From Pleodorina starrii (taxonomy: Eukaryota > Chlorophyta > Chlorophyceae > Chlamydomonadales > Volvocaceae), in NCBI GenBank assembly GCA_030267565.1, contig BRXU01000034.1, positions 885,501 to 949,500 of the forward strand: a stretch of DNA of 64,000 bases. Direction: 5' to 3'. The translations under genes and the position numbers were made by a program. Below the pieces are notes generated by a model. The model had not been told where the DNA came from and searched no databases. It saw nothing but the letters and a program-made list of their open reading frames with translations. This document shows, in pieces, positions 43,615 through 56,700 of this stretch (position 1 is its first letter; the number at the start of each line of letters is the position of its first letter).

Positions 43615-46419
43615 TCACATCGCGGGCTGCGCGGCACCCTCGTACCGGACAGCCGATCCGGCATGCGCGTCGTACCGTACGGCAAAGCCCAGCGGGCTAT
43701 CGGCGCGCGGCACCTTGCCGCCGCTGTCGCCGCCGCCGCCGCTGAGGAAGGCTCCGTCCACCGAGGCAGATCCTCCGAAACCACGCAGCCGGAATATGCT
43801 CATCGCCTGCGGCGCCTGCGGGCTCGGCTGCGACGGCGGACGTGGCTGGTGTGGCTGAGGCGACGGCAGCGACAGCGGGTGCGGCTGAGGCGACAGCTGC
43901 GGCGGCGTCTGCGGCTGCGCCGGCGGCGGGGAGAACTGTGGCGGTTGCAGCGGCGGCGGAGGCTGCGGGACGCGGCTGTACGGAGCGCCGCCAGGCGGCA
44001 CCAGCCTTGGCCCGCCCGTCGGTGACGTACTGGATGAGGCCGGAGACGACGGCGCCGCCGCCGCCGCATAGTCGGGGCCGCCCGCAGCGGCCTGAAGTAC
44101 GGCATTCACAGACACCGCCGCCGCCGCCGCCGGCTCGTCCATCAAGCAGCTGCCGCCGACGTTGCGCTCTCTCCCTTGAGCAGGAGGAGCACTGCCGTCC
44201 TCCGCCACAGCCGCCGCCGCCGCCGTCACCGGGGGTGCCCCGTTACCGTTCACCACCTGATCCAGGAGCCGCTTCGAGGACACCGACAGACTGGCACGAA
44301 GGGCTGCCACGCCGCTGCCGACAGCGGACACACTGACGCCGACGCGGCCGCGGCCCGCTAGCAGCGCGGCGGCGGCGGCGGCGTCGCCGGGTGACGTAGG
44401 GCCCACGGAGACGGGGTTGCCCGTCGGCGATATGGCACCCATAGCCGTCGGCACCGCCGCCGCCGCCGCCGCTGGCGGCGCCCACGCTATGCCCCCGTGC
44501 GGCTGCTGCAATCGCAGGTGATGCTGCCCGCCGATGCCCCAGCCCATCGCGCCCTGCGGTGACGGCGGCCGCTCTGGGCGGCCGGGGCCTGCGGCGACGG
44601 CGGCGGTGGCGGCGGCCGCCAGCGCCGCCACAGGCGCGGCGGAGCCCGCGAGCGAAACGGAGGTGGAGGCGGGCGAGAAGAGGGCGCTGGCGTTGATGTT
44701 GACGGCGGGTGCAGCGGCGGCGGTGCTGCCGCCGGGGTGCTGCCGCGAGGCGGAGAAGGGCCGGGGGATCTCCAGGCTGCCTGCGCGCCGGCCCGTCGCC
44801 GAGAGCTGGTCGGGAGCGGACGGGCCCATCAGTGTGTGCCGGCCCTCGATTGATACCCGGGAAGGGCCGGGCTGCTGCTGCGGCTGCTGCAGTTGCTGAG
44901 TCAGCGGCTGTTGTGGCTGTTGCGGGGGCGGATCGCGGCTGCCGAAGGCTTCGATGGATGTACGGCGGACGGTTGTGGTTGCGGAGCGAAGCCGCTGGGC
45001 GCTGGTGGGCAGCAGGGCGGTTCCGGAGCGCTGCTGGAAGCTGGTGGCGCGGCGGGGCCCGGCCATGGCCGACATGAACTCGTGCGGGTTGGCGGTGTCC
45101 TGCAGCGCGACACCAGCGCCGCCGCCAGCAAAGTGTACGGAAGGTCCGCGTCTGGCGGTGGCGCTTGGCGGCCCGCCGTCGCCGGCTCGAGGGCTGGTCC
45201 CCGAGTCGGCGTCGGCGCCGACGCCGACGAGCCCGTGCCCACCGCTGCCGCCGCCGCTGTTACCGCCGCCGCCGCCGGGCACTGCGACGGTGTCACCGAA
45301 CTGCACAATGGACGCCCTTCTGGCGGTAGCAGGGCGCTCCGCCACACCGCCGCCGCCGCCGCCACCGCCGCCCGTCACAGTGAAGTCGATGGACGTGCGG
45401 ACTCCCCTGCCTGCGGCGGCAGCGGCGCCGCCTGCAGCGTCCATGGCCAGCGGTACGTCAATGGACGCCCGGCGACCGGTTCCGGGCCGCTCGGCCGGCG
45501 GCTCGGCGCCGCCGACCCGCGCGAGCCAGCCCTGCGCGGACGAGTCCATCGCGTCGCCACCAAAGTACAGTACGGATGTACGGCGACCGGTGGCGGGCCG
45601 CCCGCTGTCTGCGTCGCCTCGCGCGGCGCGCGGCACACGCGGCACTTCGGCGGGGTTGGTTGCGTAGTACACCTGGGATGTGCGGCGCGGCGGCGGTGAG
45701 GCGGAGACTGATGTGGCGGGCCGCTCCGCGAACGTTGTGGTGCGTTGGACGGTGCGAGCGGAGACGGAGGACTGGGACTCGCTTGCGGTGCGACCGACGG
45801 CTGCTGCAGTGGAGCCGGACTCCGAAACCTTACTTCGTGCGGCGACGCTGACGCTGCGGGTGAAGAGCGAGCGAAGTTTTGCACGTAGCTTGGATGGAAC
45901 CGACTCGCGCTGCGGCACAGTCTCGGCGGCGGCATGTGGTGGTGCCTCGGCCGGGTGGTCCAGCGCAGCGGATGGCTCGTCATGGTGGTCGCCATTGCCG
46001 GCGGGCGAGTAGAGAAGCCCAGTGGGCGGTGCTGGGGGCGGCTCCCTTACAAAGTTGCTCTCAAGTTGCTCCAGAAAGCGCCTGCTGCGCTCATACTCTG
46101 CGGGCAAGACGATGAGACCGCAGTGTGAGACCGCATGTTCCGACATATGGGAAGTCAAAACCTCCGTAACAGAGCCAGGCAGCTTAGTCAGAGTGCGCCA
46201 TGATATTTGGTCAAAGGCGAAAAGGCTAAGCAAGGTTACGTGCTGCACACAGCTGCGCACACAGAGCGCGCCCACAACCGTTGGTTGAACGGGCAGCCCT
46301 AGCAGCCACGTCGCACATAACAATCAGGACAAATCTACCCCAACTGTACTGTCTGTGGTCTTACCTGCTGCAAGGTCCGCAAGCAGGCGCTGCGGGTCCT
46401 GCTCCGTCGCAGCTTCCAT
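43615..46419 (-). CDS. 912-aa disordered protein with repeated RRxS phosphorylation-type sites (2 exons)
   Basis: Exon 1 is 46419-46365 (MEAATEQDPQRLLADLAA) with a GTAAGA donor; exon 2 is 46298-43615, entered after CTGCTAG. The phases fit and the whole is 913 codons with TGA. Residues about 19-110 look folded (VGALCVRSCVQHVTLL, DQISWRTLTKLPGSVTEVL, AEYERSRRFLEQLE). The rest is low complexity. It contains a loose repeat of the form ATxRRxS-hydrophobic: RRTSQVYY, RRTSVLYF, RRASIDVP, RRASIVQF, RRGPSVHF, RRATSFQQ, RRTSIEAF, RRAGSLEI. Such sites fit basophilic AGC/CaM kinases in general. The C-terminal third is Pro/Gln-rich. Family and location are unknown; a kinase-regulated scaffold is an inference only. 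Confidence 0.82.
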
Positions 46420-47912
46420 AAATCAAGTGATATACGAAACGTCAAGCCGAAGTTATCAAGGTAATAGTTACTATGGCTTAGTTTACAGCGTCCGTGTGGC
46501 TCATGCTGGCGTCAGCCTGTCTAAGTAGCCCACCTTCCTGACTGACAAACTGTTCCCCTTCAGTGTGATTCTGTGTCAATGTGTGTTCGTGTGTTACGTA
46601 AATAACGCTCAAGTGCCTGCAATTGGTGCGCCACGTACAGCAGAAACGTTTTCGAGGCATGTACGGCAGCGCTGTCATGATGATACGCTACGCGACATTG
46701 GCAAACGAGCGCAGCAATGTGGCCGCATACCTATCGGGCATTGTATATGACTTACACAGTCATACACACGGCGCTTTTGACTGTTTTGACTGTCTTCGTT
46801 GTCCGACAGCCGCAGCTCGACGAAAAGCGAAATCGTAGAGCCTAAAACCAGATTGGAGCTGAAGCATAGACATACTTCGTCAGTTGCGTTTATTGTGCTT
46901 GCTAGAACACGCTCGAGGATATGCTGGCTAACCAGCTCCAGTCAGCGCGGTCGGGGCGAGCATCCTTCATCCTGCCCGTTGCCGCGCTGCGGACTGCATG
47001 GCACGCGTGGATGGGCCACGCAATTTGACGCAATGCATTTGTAGCCGTCATCCGTGAAGACGTGGAGAAATTGGCTTTATGTTATCAGCGTGCAGTAATG
47101 TGGCGTCAGAAGCACGCAACCGTAACGCCGCCTTCGACCAACTGCTTACAGCTGCCGAGCCGCATACGGCTATTGCCTTCCCGAAGCACCGGCGCATCGA
47201 GTATGTCGCACTTCTCCTATTAGTGCGCAGTGAGTAAGCTTTGTGACAACTGATCGCATCCAAAACTGCACCGGCAGCCACCTTCCCTGCCCCGTAGCAC
47301 CAGAGGACGGCCCCCGCAATGCCGCGTTACGGTTACAAAACCGTAAGTACCCGAACAATCGGACAACCTGGCCGGACACATACTGTTTCCGAAGTCCTAG
47401 AACACCATACCCCGGCGCGGTAATCATCGCGTCAATCATCGCGTCAATCATCGTGCCGCGTCGTTTCCTGCCAAGCATGTGTGACACACGCACTGGCCCA
47501 GGCCCACACTCCGCAAGCAGTCCGCAATCTGCACGCCGCTGTGCCCAGCCCCAGTACCCCCCCCTGGAGCACCAGCTGCACCTGCTGTACCAAGGGGAGC
47601 ACCAGGGCCGCTGCCAACAGGTCCAGCCCCGTCCCCTCTTGCCGCTTGTGCTCGCAGTCCTGCTGGCCCCCCATCCCCCAACCCGGTTGCCTGGCGATGC
47701 CCTTTCTCCGCCCCCCAGCACCTCCCAGCATGCCAGCAGGCGCCTTCTCTCGCCAGTCATGTCCTCTCGTGCACAGCCGAGCCATGCCATAATCAAATTC
47801 CACAACCGAATTCAACTAAAAACCGACAATACAACGCCTAAACACGCCAACTCTCTCATCATTATCCAGCTCCTCTGTAATTAATTAATTCTCATCATCC
47901 GCCGCTAGAGCG

Positions 47913-47958
<46 letters not shown>

Positions 47959-48083
47959 GGACAGACAGACGGACAGACAGACAGACACGCAAACGCTGCA
48001 CAGGGGGAAGGGAGGGAGTGCCTGACCTCCACGCATCCCCAGCCGCCCGGAAGACACAACACGGCAGGCACTTGCCGTACTGA
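46420..48083. other. Spacer and 3' UTR of the next minus-strand gene, with a GACA microsatellite
   Basis: A GACA tetranucleotide run (with GACG variants) spans 47912-47987. Part of this stretch should be the 3' UTR of the 314-aa gene, whose signal is at 47333-47337. The start of the 912-aa gene faces the end of the 314-aa gene in the same orientation. A 213-codon plus-strand frame at 47243-47884 was not accepted. Confidence 0.5.
47333..47337 (-). terminator. Candidate poly(A) signal (TGTAA, minus)
   Basis: Plus-strand TTACA within GGTTACAAAA. It is about 750 nt past the stop at 48084, which would place the GACA repeat in the 3' UTR. Confidence 0.4.
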
Positions 48084-50770
48084 TCAGCGGCGGCGGCCGC
48101 CGCTGCTGCCGCCGCCGCCCGCCTTCCATCGATCCGCCCGCTGGCGCTGCTCCTCGCGACCCGCCAGCAACTCGTCGAACTCGCGGAGCTGCCTGCGTGT
48201 TGTACGACACGTACAACACAGTTGATGAAGGCCTCCGTACACCCGCCCCCACATGATTCCCCTCAACCTTTGACTTCGGGGGCCACGGCGACCTATGCCT
48301 ACCCGAGAGAAACCCTACGCACGCGCCCCGAAACCCTGACCTCCCCCCGATCTGAATCCCCCGAGTCCCCCTTTCTCTCCCTCTCTCTCCCTCCAGTAGG
48401 ACACGGCGTCACGGCAAACCCACACCCCTGTCTACCTCTCCTCTCCAAATCCCAAAGCCCACCTGTCCACCTCCGGATCTCCCTCCGGCTCCACCTCCAT
48501 CGAATCCGCCCCGACGTCGATCGTCTTGCCGCCTCGCTCACCACCCGCCTTGCCTGCGCGCGAGCCGGAGCCCGAGTACGACGCTGTCGGGGGCAGTTGG
48601 GACCCAAGGCGGGGCAAAACACACGACAGCAGCGGCACGCGCCGTTTGGTAATCGCTCTCTCCCCGCGGCGAAAGCGCTACTCGGTGGGACGTCTGGGGG
48701 CGGCGAGGTGGTGCTGGTGGCTGCTGGTGGTGGCGGTGGTGTGGTGGCAGCTGGCAAGTGGGCAATGCAAGCGATAGATTGCACGTTTTGCTCGCGCTCC
48801 AGCGCCGCAGCGAGCCAGCGAGCCAGCGAGCACATCCCACTCGATGTGCAGCCTCTACGGAGTGCCCACCGGCGCTGCCGCTGTTGATCCCGCCGGGTGC
48901 AGCCGAGTGCTGACGAGTGGGTGGCGAGCGGGTGGCGCTCCCCAAAGTGGCCATGTCCCCCCTCCCCCGGGCAACCACTCGGACGGCCACGGCCACTAAC
49001 GCACCTTTGGCCTTGTCCGCTGCCGGCCTCAGGAACAGCGACACGGCCATGGCGCCCAGTCCCACCCCGCCAGCAACCACAGCCTGCAGCCACGGGGAGA
49101 CGGGGAAGACGGGGGAGACGGGGAATGCAGAGTGGATGATGGAATGCACCCTCCGTTGCGGACGAAGCGCCCCATACCCTTGGACGCCCTCCCGTCCTCT
49201 GAACAAGAGCTCCTCCCAAGTGACCAAATATCAAAGGGACCTGACACCGGCAGCGACTGGGACTGGGGCCCTCACCGACCTGCGGGTCAGGGCCGCAGCC
49301 TCAGCTAGCGCCCGAGATGTGTCTGCCTAAGGTCCCCCGTTCGAACCCCGGCCGGCCCACCATCGTGATCAGCTTGGGCAGCAGCAGCGCCGTCCCCAGC
49401 GTGGCGAAGGCGGAGAAGGTGGCCCCGCCGATGAACAGCGCGCCCATGCCAATGAAGATGAAGAGCGGCAGGAAGAGCGATGTGAAGAACGCACCCGCAG
49501 ACAGCGCCGCGCCGAGCGCCACGGCGGTGAAGGCGAAGCCAATGATCAGCGGGCCTGCGGGAGGGCGGGAGGGCGGTCCGTCCGTCCATGGCGCGGGAAG
49601 GCGGCATCGGGTGGGCGGGGGGGGGGGCGCGGGCGAAAGCGGGTGTGAATCCATGTGCACATGCATGACTGCACGTGCACGTGCACATGCATGCATGTGT
49701 ACGTGGAGGCGCTCCCGCAGGAACGAACACAACCCACCGATGAACGCAGCCGCCAGCACCACGCCTCCCAAGACGGGCACCAGCACCTTCCACGCTTCCT
49801 CCTGCCGTACCTGGGGGTCGCACGGCAAGCACGGCAGTACGACATCAAGCGTGCAGCGGGGGGTGCGGCTAGCTAGGGAGCTTGCTGTCTACCGAGTGCA
49901 CAACATCACACCACCCGCAGCAGCAGCATCACCCGCAGCAGCCCATCGCGCTTCTTTGCGCCGCCTTCATGGCTTCCCTCCCTGTCACCGGACGTCCCCG
50001 GAAGCGCCTCTGGACGAGCACGAGCACGGGCGCCCTGATCCCCTGCCTGGTGAGCCCGCTGGCCCCCGGTCTGGGGGCGGTGAGGGACTGCGACGGATCC
50101 ACCAGGTGTGTGTGTGTGTGTGTGTGTGCGTCGGTTGGGGGACGTGGCGGGTTGGATGTTGGTTGTTTGGTTGCGGAGAGCCGGCTGCGTGGGAGGCCGC
50201 GACATTGGGAGGCGGCCGGAGGCGGAAGGTCGTTAAGAGCCCCTCCCACCCCTCGCCAAGCCCCTGGGGGGACGGGCACGCGCTCGGGCCAGGGCCCCGG
50301 GTGGCGGAGCGGTTATGTGCCGTGTTGTGATGCGAACATGCGGTGTATGGCTATGGCCCCTCCACCTATATGGCTCTCACTGCACTGGGGCCCCATCCAG
50401 GAGCGGGGGGGGGGGATATCCACGTATAGGCCGGAGCCCGTGGGGGAGCGGGGGGGGGGGGCCACGTCCGTTGTGGCCGCTTCCTCCCGCAGGTCCGCAC
50501 CTCGGCCTCATAGTCGTTGTATTGGACGCGGTACTTGCCACGGCGGTTGGAAAACTTGAAGCCGCCACTGTCCCTGGCCCCGCCGCGGCCCTTCCTCGGC
50601 TGCCGGTCGTCATCATCCCAGTCCGGCTCGTCGTTACGGCGCCTCGCAAGAAAGCGCACGTAACCACGGCGCGGCGTTGGGTGATGGCGGTGCCCCGGGA
50701 CACGGACACGGAGCCAGGGGCACGGCGCTGCCGAGGTGCTCGCGTGCAGGCCGCTGATCGCGACAGCCAT
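48084..50770 (-). CDS. Probable plastid multi-pass membrane protein, 314 aa (7 exons)
   Basis: Exons: 50770-50501, 50087-49989, 49810-49738, 49554-49361, 49083-49005, 48583-48463, 48192-48084. All phases agree (315 codons with TGA). The N-terminus, MAVAISGLHASTSAAPCPW then Arg/His-rich, fits a plastid transit peptide. A charged region (DEPDWDDDDRQPRKGRGG) and KYRVQYNDYEAE follow. From about residue 128 there are several hydrophobic segments: VLVPVLGGVVLAAAFIG, IIGFAFTAVALGAALSAG, FTSLFLPLFIFIGMGALFI and VVAGGVGLGAMAVSLFL. A soluble acidic tail ends in a short charged helix, QLREFDELLAGREEQRQR, and Gly/Arg. I do not recognise the family. The neighbour genes give no functional clue. Plastid location rests on the N-terminal composition only. 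Confidence 0.85.
49284..49358 (+). other. tRNA-like sequence, mainly in intron 4 of the membrane-protein gene
   Basis: Read on the plus strand, the stretch begins GGCCGCAGCCTCAGC and ends GTTCGAACCCC...GGCCCACCA. It has a good B-box (GTTCGAACC), a weak A-box and complementary ends. The T-stem has C-C mismatches and I cannot fold a proper anticodon arm, so it is not a working tRNA by inspection. It may be a tRNA pseudogene, the head of a SINE, or chance similarity. Confidence 0.3.
50106..50128. repeat. GT dinucleotide microsatellite
   Basis: About eleven GT units in intron 1 of the 314-aa membrane-protein gene, just upstream (on the minus strand) of its exon 2 acceptor. Confidence 0.8.
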
Positions 50771-53700
50771 GAGTACAGGGAAAGAGGGAGTTATACATAG
50801 ATGGATTACTGAAGGACTTGGCGCTTGCTGTGTTGAATTGGCGTGCGCGGGATGGTTCGAGGGTGTGTGGCTGGGACGGAGAGATGTGAGCCGAGGAAAT
50901 GTTTGCGCCACTACGCGACTCATGTAGGCATTGTGGCTTTGTGCGAGGACGATTTCAGCAGGAAACTCACGCTGAGATACGGCTGGGCAGCCCCTGCTCC
51001 CGTGCACCAATTGAAAAGCTAAACTTCGATGATCCTGCTGCAGCCATATTGAATGGATATGCAGAATACAGACGCTGAGTGTAGGCAGGTAGGACGAAAC
51101 GTGCGCATATAAGAATGGGCAAGAATCTGGGTGGGGAACGGTGTAATAGACTAAAGATTGCTATATGCCTTTGTATCTTGATGACAAAGACTAATGCATG
51201 CGCACATGGAATTACGCAAGCTGTCGACTCAACCTCTGAACCTGGGTCTCAACCGTGCTGGTGGTCAGAGCGCAGACAACCGACGCCGATGAACAATCGA
51301 CAGCGTCGCCTATGACAACAAAATATTTTCTGCAAGTCCCATAAGCTCCCACACCTTGAGGATACAATTTGTGGTTCAGTGACGCGACGGCTTTGAGCGT
51401 GCCAAGCCAATGGGAGGCAACAGTTGCAGTGATGCCGAAGCGCCCGACATCGACGGAGCTCTAATCTATCTTGTTAATGAGCAGAATAAAACAACGATAG
51501 CGTCTTCTCAATTTTGTTACGCGTCCCTTTCAAGCGGCGCATTCCACGCAAGTGCTGGCGATTCCTGCTCATCGATTCCGCATCTTGTACGTTGATTGAA
51601 ATTCTTCCGGCATTTCCTCTAATTCCTATGAGGTAGATTGAGCTTTAGGCGTGGCGCGGCGCGCCACACGGCACCACCACCCTGCCTGAAGGTCGCCCTT
51701 CAACGGGCGGGCATCCAGTGCTGATGAGCATCACACAGACGACACAGGACGACAGCTTCCATAGCTTCCCACCATGGGTACGTCACCTCGGAGCGCTTGA
51801 AATCTAGCCGAAGCCCTTCCGTTTCCAACCGTGCGTAACGACACTTTCCGAAGCCGTACCCGGCCAGCTGGTGGAAGTCGTCTAGCGGTACTTTAAGCCC
51901 TCAGTTACACATGTGTGCATATACTTTTTGTCACTGACAGCTTTTTACATTATCCCAAAGACCCAATTCTCAAACTCCCGGAGCTTCCGAACAACGCAAG
52001 GATACACAATGGCTTGCCCTATTGTTCGAACCATGCGTATCGCATCAGGACCTAAGACGCAACGATCAGCCGGACGCCAGCGCCGACTGCGGGTGGCATG
52101 CTTGAAATCTCCGGTGCCAACCGCGCCGCGGCCGCAATCAGTGCGCACGGTCACACAGTCGCTGGCGAGCGGCCTTCAAATGCATGTGCCCACTGGCCCA
52201 GGCTTTACATCATGGATGTCAATGCTGGAATTATTTTTCAGTGCAAGGAAGTCAGCTGATCCATCCTGGTGGGTCGTCGAGTAAATTCCTCGGCGGAGTC
52301 GGCACAGCAGCGTGCAGTGCGCTGTGTGCCTCCAAATACCGCACTTGCATATAATTTATACCACCTGTGCACAATCCTGGTGTCACTGGGTCATGGGTTG
52401 GAAGAACGATAACGCGGACCTCGATGGTCGCCCTCGCCGCTTTAGAGGGTTGACATCCCAGTCTGCCACGTTGCTGTGCAGGTCATTCGCTGAAATTTCT
52501 GACTTCAACTTTGAGGAGGAAAGCGACGAAGACAATGCTGCAGCGCACATGTGAGCAGTATCACATTACCTGTTCGCCGTCTGCTGCCGCAAGCTGTTCT
52601 AAGCTATAGGATCTGCTTCTACATACGTAAAGCATTTATGCGACACCTATTACCAAGTACGCTTGTCGCGTTTTCATGTGTGTGAAGAAGCGAAGCGACA
52701 GCATGACTGAAGGCTCCGTCCGCGCCTTCCCCTCATTAGATGTATGACGAGTCCCGGCATCCCGTGCCCGCCTTCCCATTCCTGCCTCGCTAGGTACACC
52801 AGCCACCTGGCGGACCGACTCGCAATGCAGCCGCTGCGTGATGAGGACGCATGAAACCGGACCGCCGGGCGAGCGGGAACCGCTCCTTCGGCTGCTGTAG
52901 AGCAGCCGCGCATTTATGGAGAAGAAACATCTGAACTACCCCGCAATAAGTCGGCAGGCCGGCGGGAGCAGGGGTTATGGCTTACGAAAGGTCGGAGCAG
53001 AAGAGTGCAAGGCAGGCGGTTTGGCTGACTGATTCGTGTGGTTTCGGGGCGTCGCCGGCATGCTCCCGCCGCGACCCGTCGCTGGGCCAATGACACGTAC
53101 CGGTATCGATAAAGAGTTTACAACTGCATTCAGCACGCATGGAGTCGTTTGAGTACGGCAGCCCCATGCACACTGGGCTGGCTCTTTTGTGCCCTTTCGG
53201 GCACGGCGGGTAAAGCACCGGATACCCCCTTTCGACTTCAGGACAGTGGCTTGGTAGGGAGATACAGACTCGCAACGGTTGGCTGGCAGGTCTTTGTTTT
53301 GAGACAGTAAAGGGGCGGGACCACCAAGGGTTTCGGACAGCGGCGGGTTTCGGAAGTCGTCGATTGCCATTTCGGCGCCCTCCGGGACCGCCTTGCAAGC
53401 AGGGATTGCTGCTTAGGCGTTAGACGCTGCGCAATGGAAGTGATGCTTTGCGGTGGCCGGCGTTGATAGAGCGCGCTGATGGTCGATTTCCCCCCAGCAG
53501 ACACGTGCCCGCCAGCCGGCGAACGCGGATAAATGCGCCTTGCAGTCGAGACATGGATTGTGAATGTGAACACAGGGCAAGCAGGCTGGCATTTGGTGAC
53601 GTTTTGCGGTGAACACCCCCGACCTGACCTGACGGCGGTCCACATTTCGCCCTGGGATGTGAGCACATGACGCCCTCGCTTTGCAGCACGTACGGGGGTT

Positions 53701-56700
53701 AATAAGCCGGCACATCAATCAAGACCGCGCAGGGCACGCAGTGGTTTTGGGTATTGCTCTTTTGACGTTTGGACTCTTTTCCTCTTTGGCTGGCTTGTTT
53801 TCTTCTTCCCGCAACTGGCTTGTTTTTGCGTGTGCTTTGCTCCGGAGATTGCTTTGCTGCGGGCGGATGCCCGCCGCGCTGCTGGTGCTGGTCCGCTGGG
53901 TTCCTCCAATTGGGCGAAACGGCGGCCAGTGAAATGAGAAAATTATTTGTGTTTCGGTTGTGCGATTGACCACTTCCGTAGTCGAATGTGATTTCGTCTG
54001 TGTGTACGTGCCGAAGTAGACGAGGAGTAAATAGGGACTTTTGGCGTCGTACGTAGCTCGGGACTTCGGATCTCACGCCGCATATGGCGGCGGCTGCGAT
54101 TGTTTTCACCTTCATAATTGTGATGCGGGAAACTAGTTGTCGCACGCACGACGTTGGGAACCTCGATCGGTCTCCAGCAGGTGTAACGGACGGGACATGA
54201 CGGGGCCTACAGCTGTTCCGTGGTGGTGGGCTCAAGGTTGGGCGGCGGTGGGGCGGACGTTTGCCGTACACGTTACGCCTTTGAGGTACCATTTGGTGTG
54301 TACCGGAGCGCCTTTTGACCGCTGTGATGGAGGTTGTGCTCGTCCTGTCCTGTGCTGTCCTGTGCAGCCGCGATGGCATTGGCGTGCGGAGTTACACTTT
54401 TTAGTTTGCAAGATGGGCGCACACTTGCCCGCAGGCACGAGGTGGCGCCCGTCAGCCAACACCTCATCTCTAAGAAAGGAAACCCGGACACACGTCATGT
54501 ACAGTCGGTGAAGGTTACCACGTCCTCGTAAGCAGCTGACGCGACCGCTGTTCGTTTGCTTGAAATATTTAGATTGGAGCCGTGCCGTGTTCAGGAGATC
54601 TCAACTATGCATACCTAGTAGGCTGACAGCTCACCGCCAAACGGCGATTTACGAGCTAGCGTCTGTACGGCGCAGAGGTGTGTGTCGTGGATCCGTTTGG
54701 GGCCTCTGCAGTTGGCTTCATCGTCGTTTGGCTTGCCACGGCCTGTGCACCACGGCCTGTGCCTTGCCAAGCAGGTTGCAAGGGGTTTCCGGGCACGCCA
54801 CCGGTCGTGTCGACCCCGTGCTGTGTCGGGGAGCGTGGGAGCCAGGGCGCAACATTCGGTCACGCTCCTCACACCTCAGGTCCATTCCCCGCTGGACATC
54901 ACCGCTCCTCGCGCCACAGTAGCATGCGCTGTTGCGCTCGCTCCACAACAGAGCACGATAACGCAACGCGGGAAAAGGCTCGGACACACTCTATGCTCAA
55001 GCAAAACGCATATCCATTGAAACAATGAAATGGCTGCAACCTGAAACAACTCCGTATGGGGCCAAGTATGAGGTCAAGCCAGGCCAGGCTGGGCCAACCA
55101 ACGCAGCTGATCAATCCAGATCCCACCTCAAGCACAAGCTGCCGCCACGCAATTACGCATGCTGGTACGCGTATCTCCTCGGGTAACGTCAAAAAGTCCA
55201 CTCTGTCAGTCAGTCTGTCGGTCGGTCAGGTAACCAGCAGCGGCACAATGCAGAGCTCGCGCAGTACGTAGCCGACGCACGCAAACCCAAGACAAGCGCT
55301 TGCCCGCCTGCCTGCGAAACGGCCGGTCCGAACGCACTCCGTTCTACCTCTCCTCACGCAAAGCCTCCGACACTCTCGGCCGTCGCCGCAGCCCTCAGTC
55401 GCCAACCTCCGCCGCTCGGGGCCCAAATGCCTGTGACCGCAGCGCGCAGAGCGCGGAGCTGCACCCACACTAGGTCCCCTCATAGACCAGGCAGACGGAC
55501 GGACCGATCCCCCCGGGCGTAGCGGCCGCTTCGAGCGCATCGCAACGACCTCGCCGCACCTCCCCGCGCTTGCACCTGCAGAGCGCCCCTCCCTCCCACA
55601 AACAGACGCCGTGTCCCGCAGTCTCCCTCCCTCTGCCAACCAGGACACTGCAAACTTCCCAACCACGACAGCAGCGAACAAGAATCATCAAGATCTGCTG
55701 CCCCTGCCATCACAGCACCAAAGCAACAAGCGCACCCGGGTCAACGACCTTTTTGCGTCTTGGGGCTTTCGCAGTGTTCTCATCTGTACAACACTGATGT
55801 ACGGCATATTTCTACTGCAGGAGAAAATGGTTGTAACACGACTAATCATCAAGGCTTGGCTAGGATCTGGTATCGCTCGCCTGCCGTATACGGGTCGGTA
55901 CCACAGCACACGACGCGACTGGCGCAACTCACCCTCAAACCCGCAAAAGCGCAGAAGCGCCGCATCATCACGCGAGTCCAGACTCGGGCCTTCCTCCTCT
56001 GTGGTACGGTATTAGAAATACATCGCCGGCTGGGTTAGCGGCGCATCGAAACGGGAACACAGCGGCCCAAACACACTTGTTGGTTGCGCGGCAACCCAAA
56101 ACCTTTCTCCAATGTCTACTTGTACACGAACAGACACGATTTTTTTTGGCGGACGGGATTGCGCGAGAAAACCGTCACTAGAGAAATGTAAAATCGTACA
56201 TGATGCATGCGGAACGGGTGCAGCCGTCCAACCAGCCGCCGTGCATCAACGGCATCAACGCTTGCTCCCCCTTTCCGCATAAAGACTGAGACGAATGTAG
56301 GGACCACCAAGGGTACAACCGACGCAGCACACCGCACAAATTGCGCCGCGCTCGTTGGGGTGGCTCAACAGCTCTCCAAGTAAGACCTGAGACCAACACG
56401 CGTTGTGGCCCTCAGGAAGCTCCGAAACTCACAAGCGCGAAGTAAAAAATGCAGCTAGCCTGGCAGGGCCTAGCCAGCTCCCGCGGCTTCACTCCACTTC
56501 CACGAATGCTCCAGTCCAGCTCGTGTGCGCGAAACATCTTTTCGTGCCGACGAGGCCTTCAGCAACGTATCGACCGTCGTACGCCGACCATTGTATTAGG
56601 TTGTCGTACGCCGACCGTCGTACTATTATGCATCACGTCCTCAGACACGCGCACATGATGCATACGGCCTCCTTTCCTGGCAAGCCCGGGTTTGCCCCCC

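Noticed and set aside
47243..47884. Plus-strand 213-codon frame downstream of the 912-aa gene's promoter
   Set aside because: It lies in the likely 3' UTR of the opposite-strand gene and has a random-looking composition.
47912..47987. GACA array considered as a CRISPR-like or satellite array
   Set aside because: It is a simple tetranucleotide microsatellite with no spacers; CRISPR is not expected in a nuclear algal genome.
49284..49358. A functional tRNA gene
   Set aside because: T-stem mismatches and no acceptable anticodon arm. It is retained only as a tRNA-like sequence of low confidence.
51913..52554. Two plus-strand frames ending in an acidic tail (FNFEEESDEDN)
   Set aside because: No consistent start, splice chain or recognisable domain. 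Kept only as a weak trace in the intergenic description.
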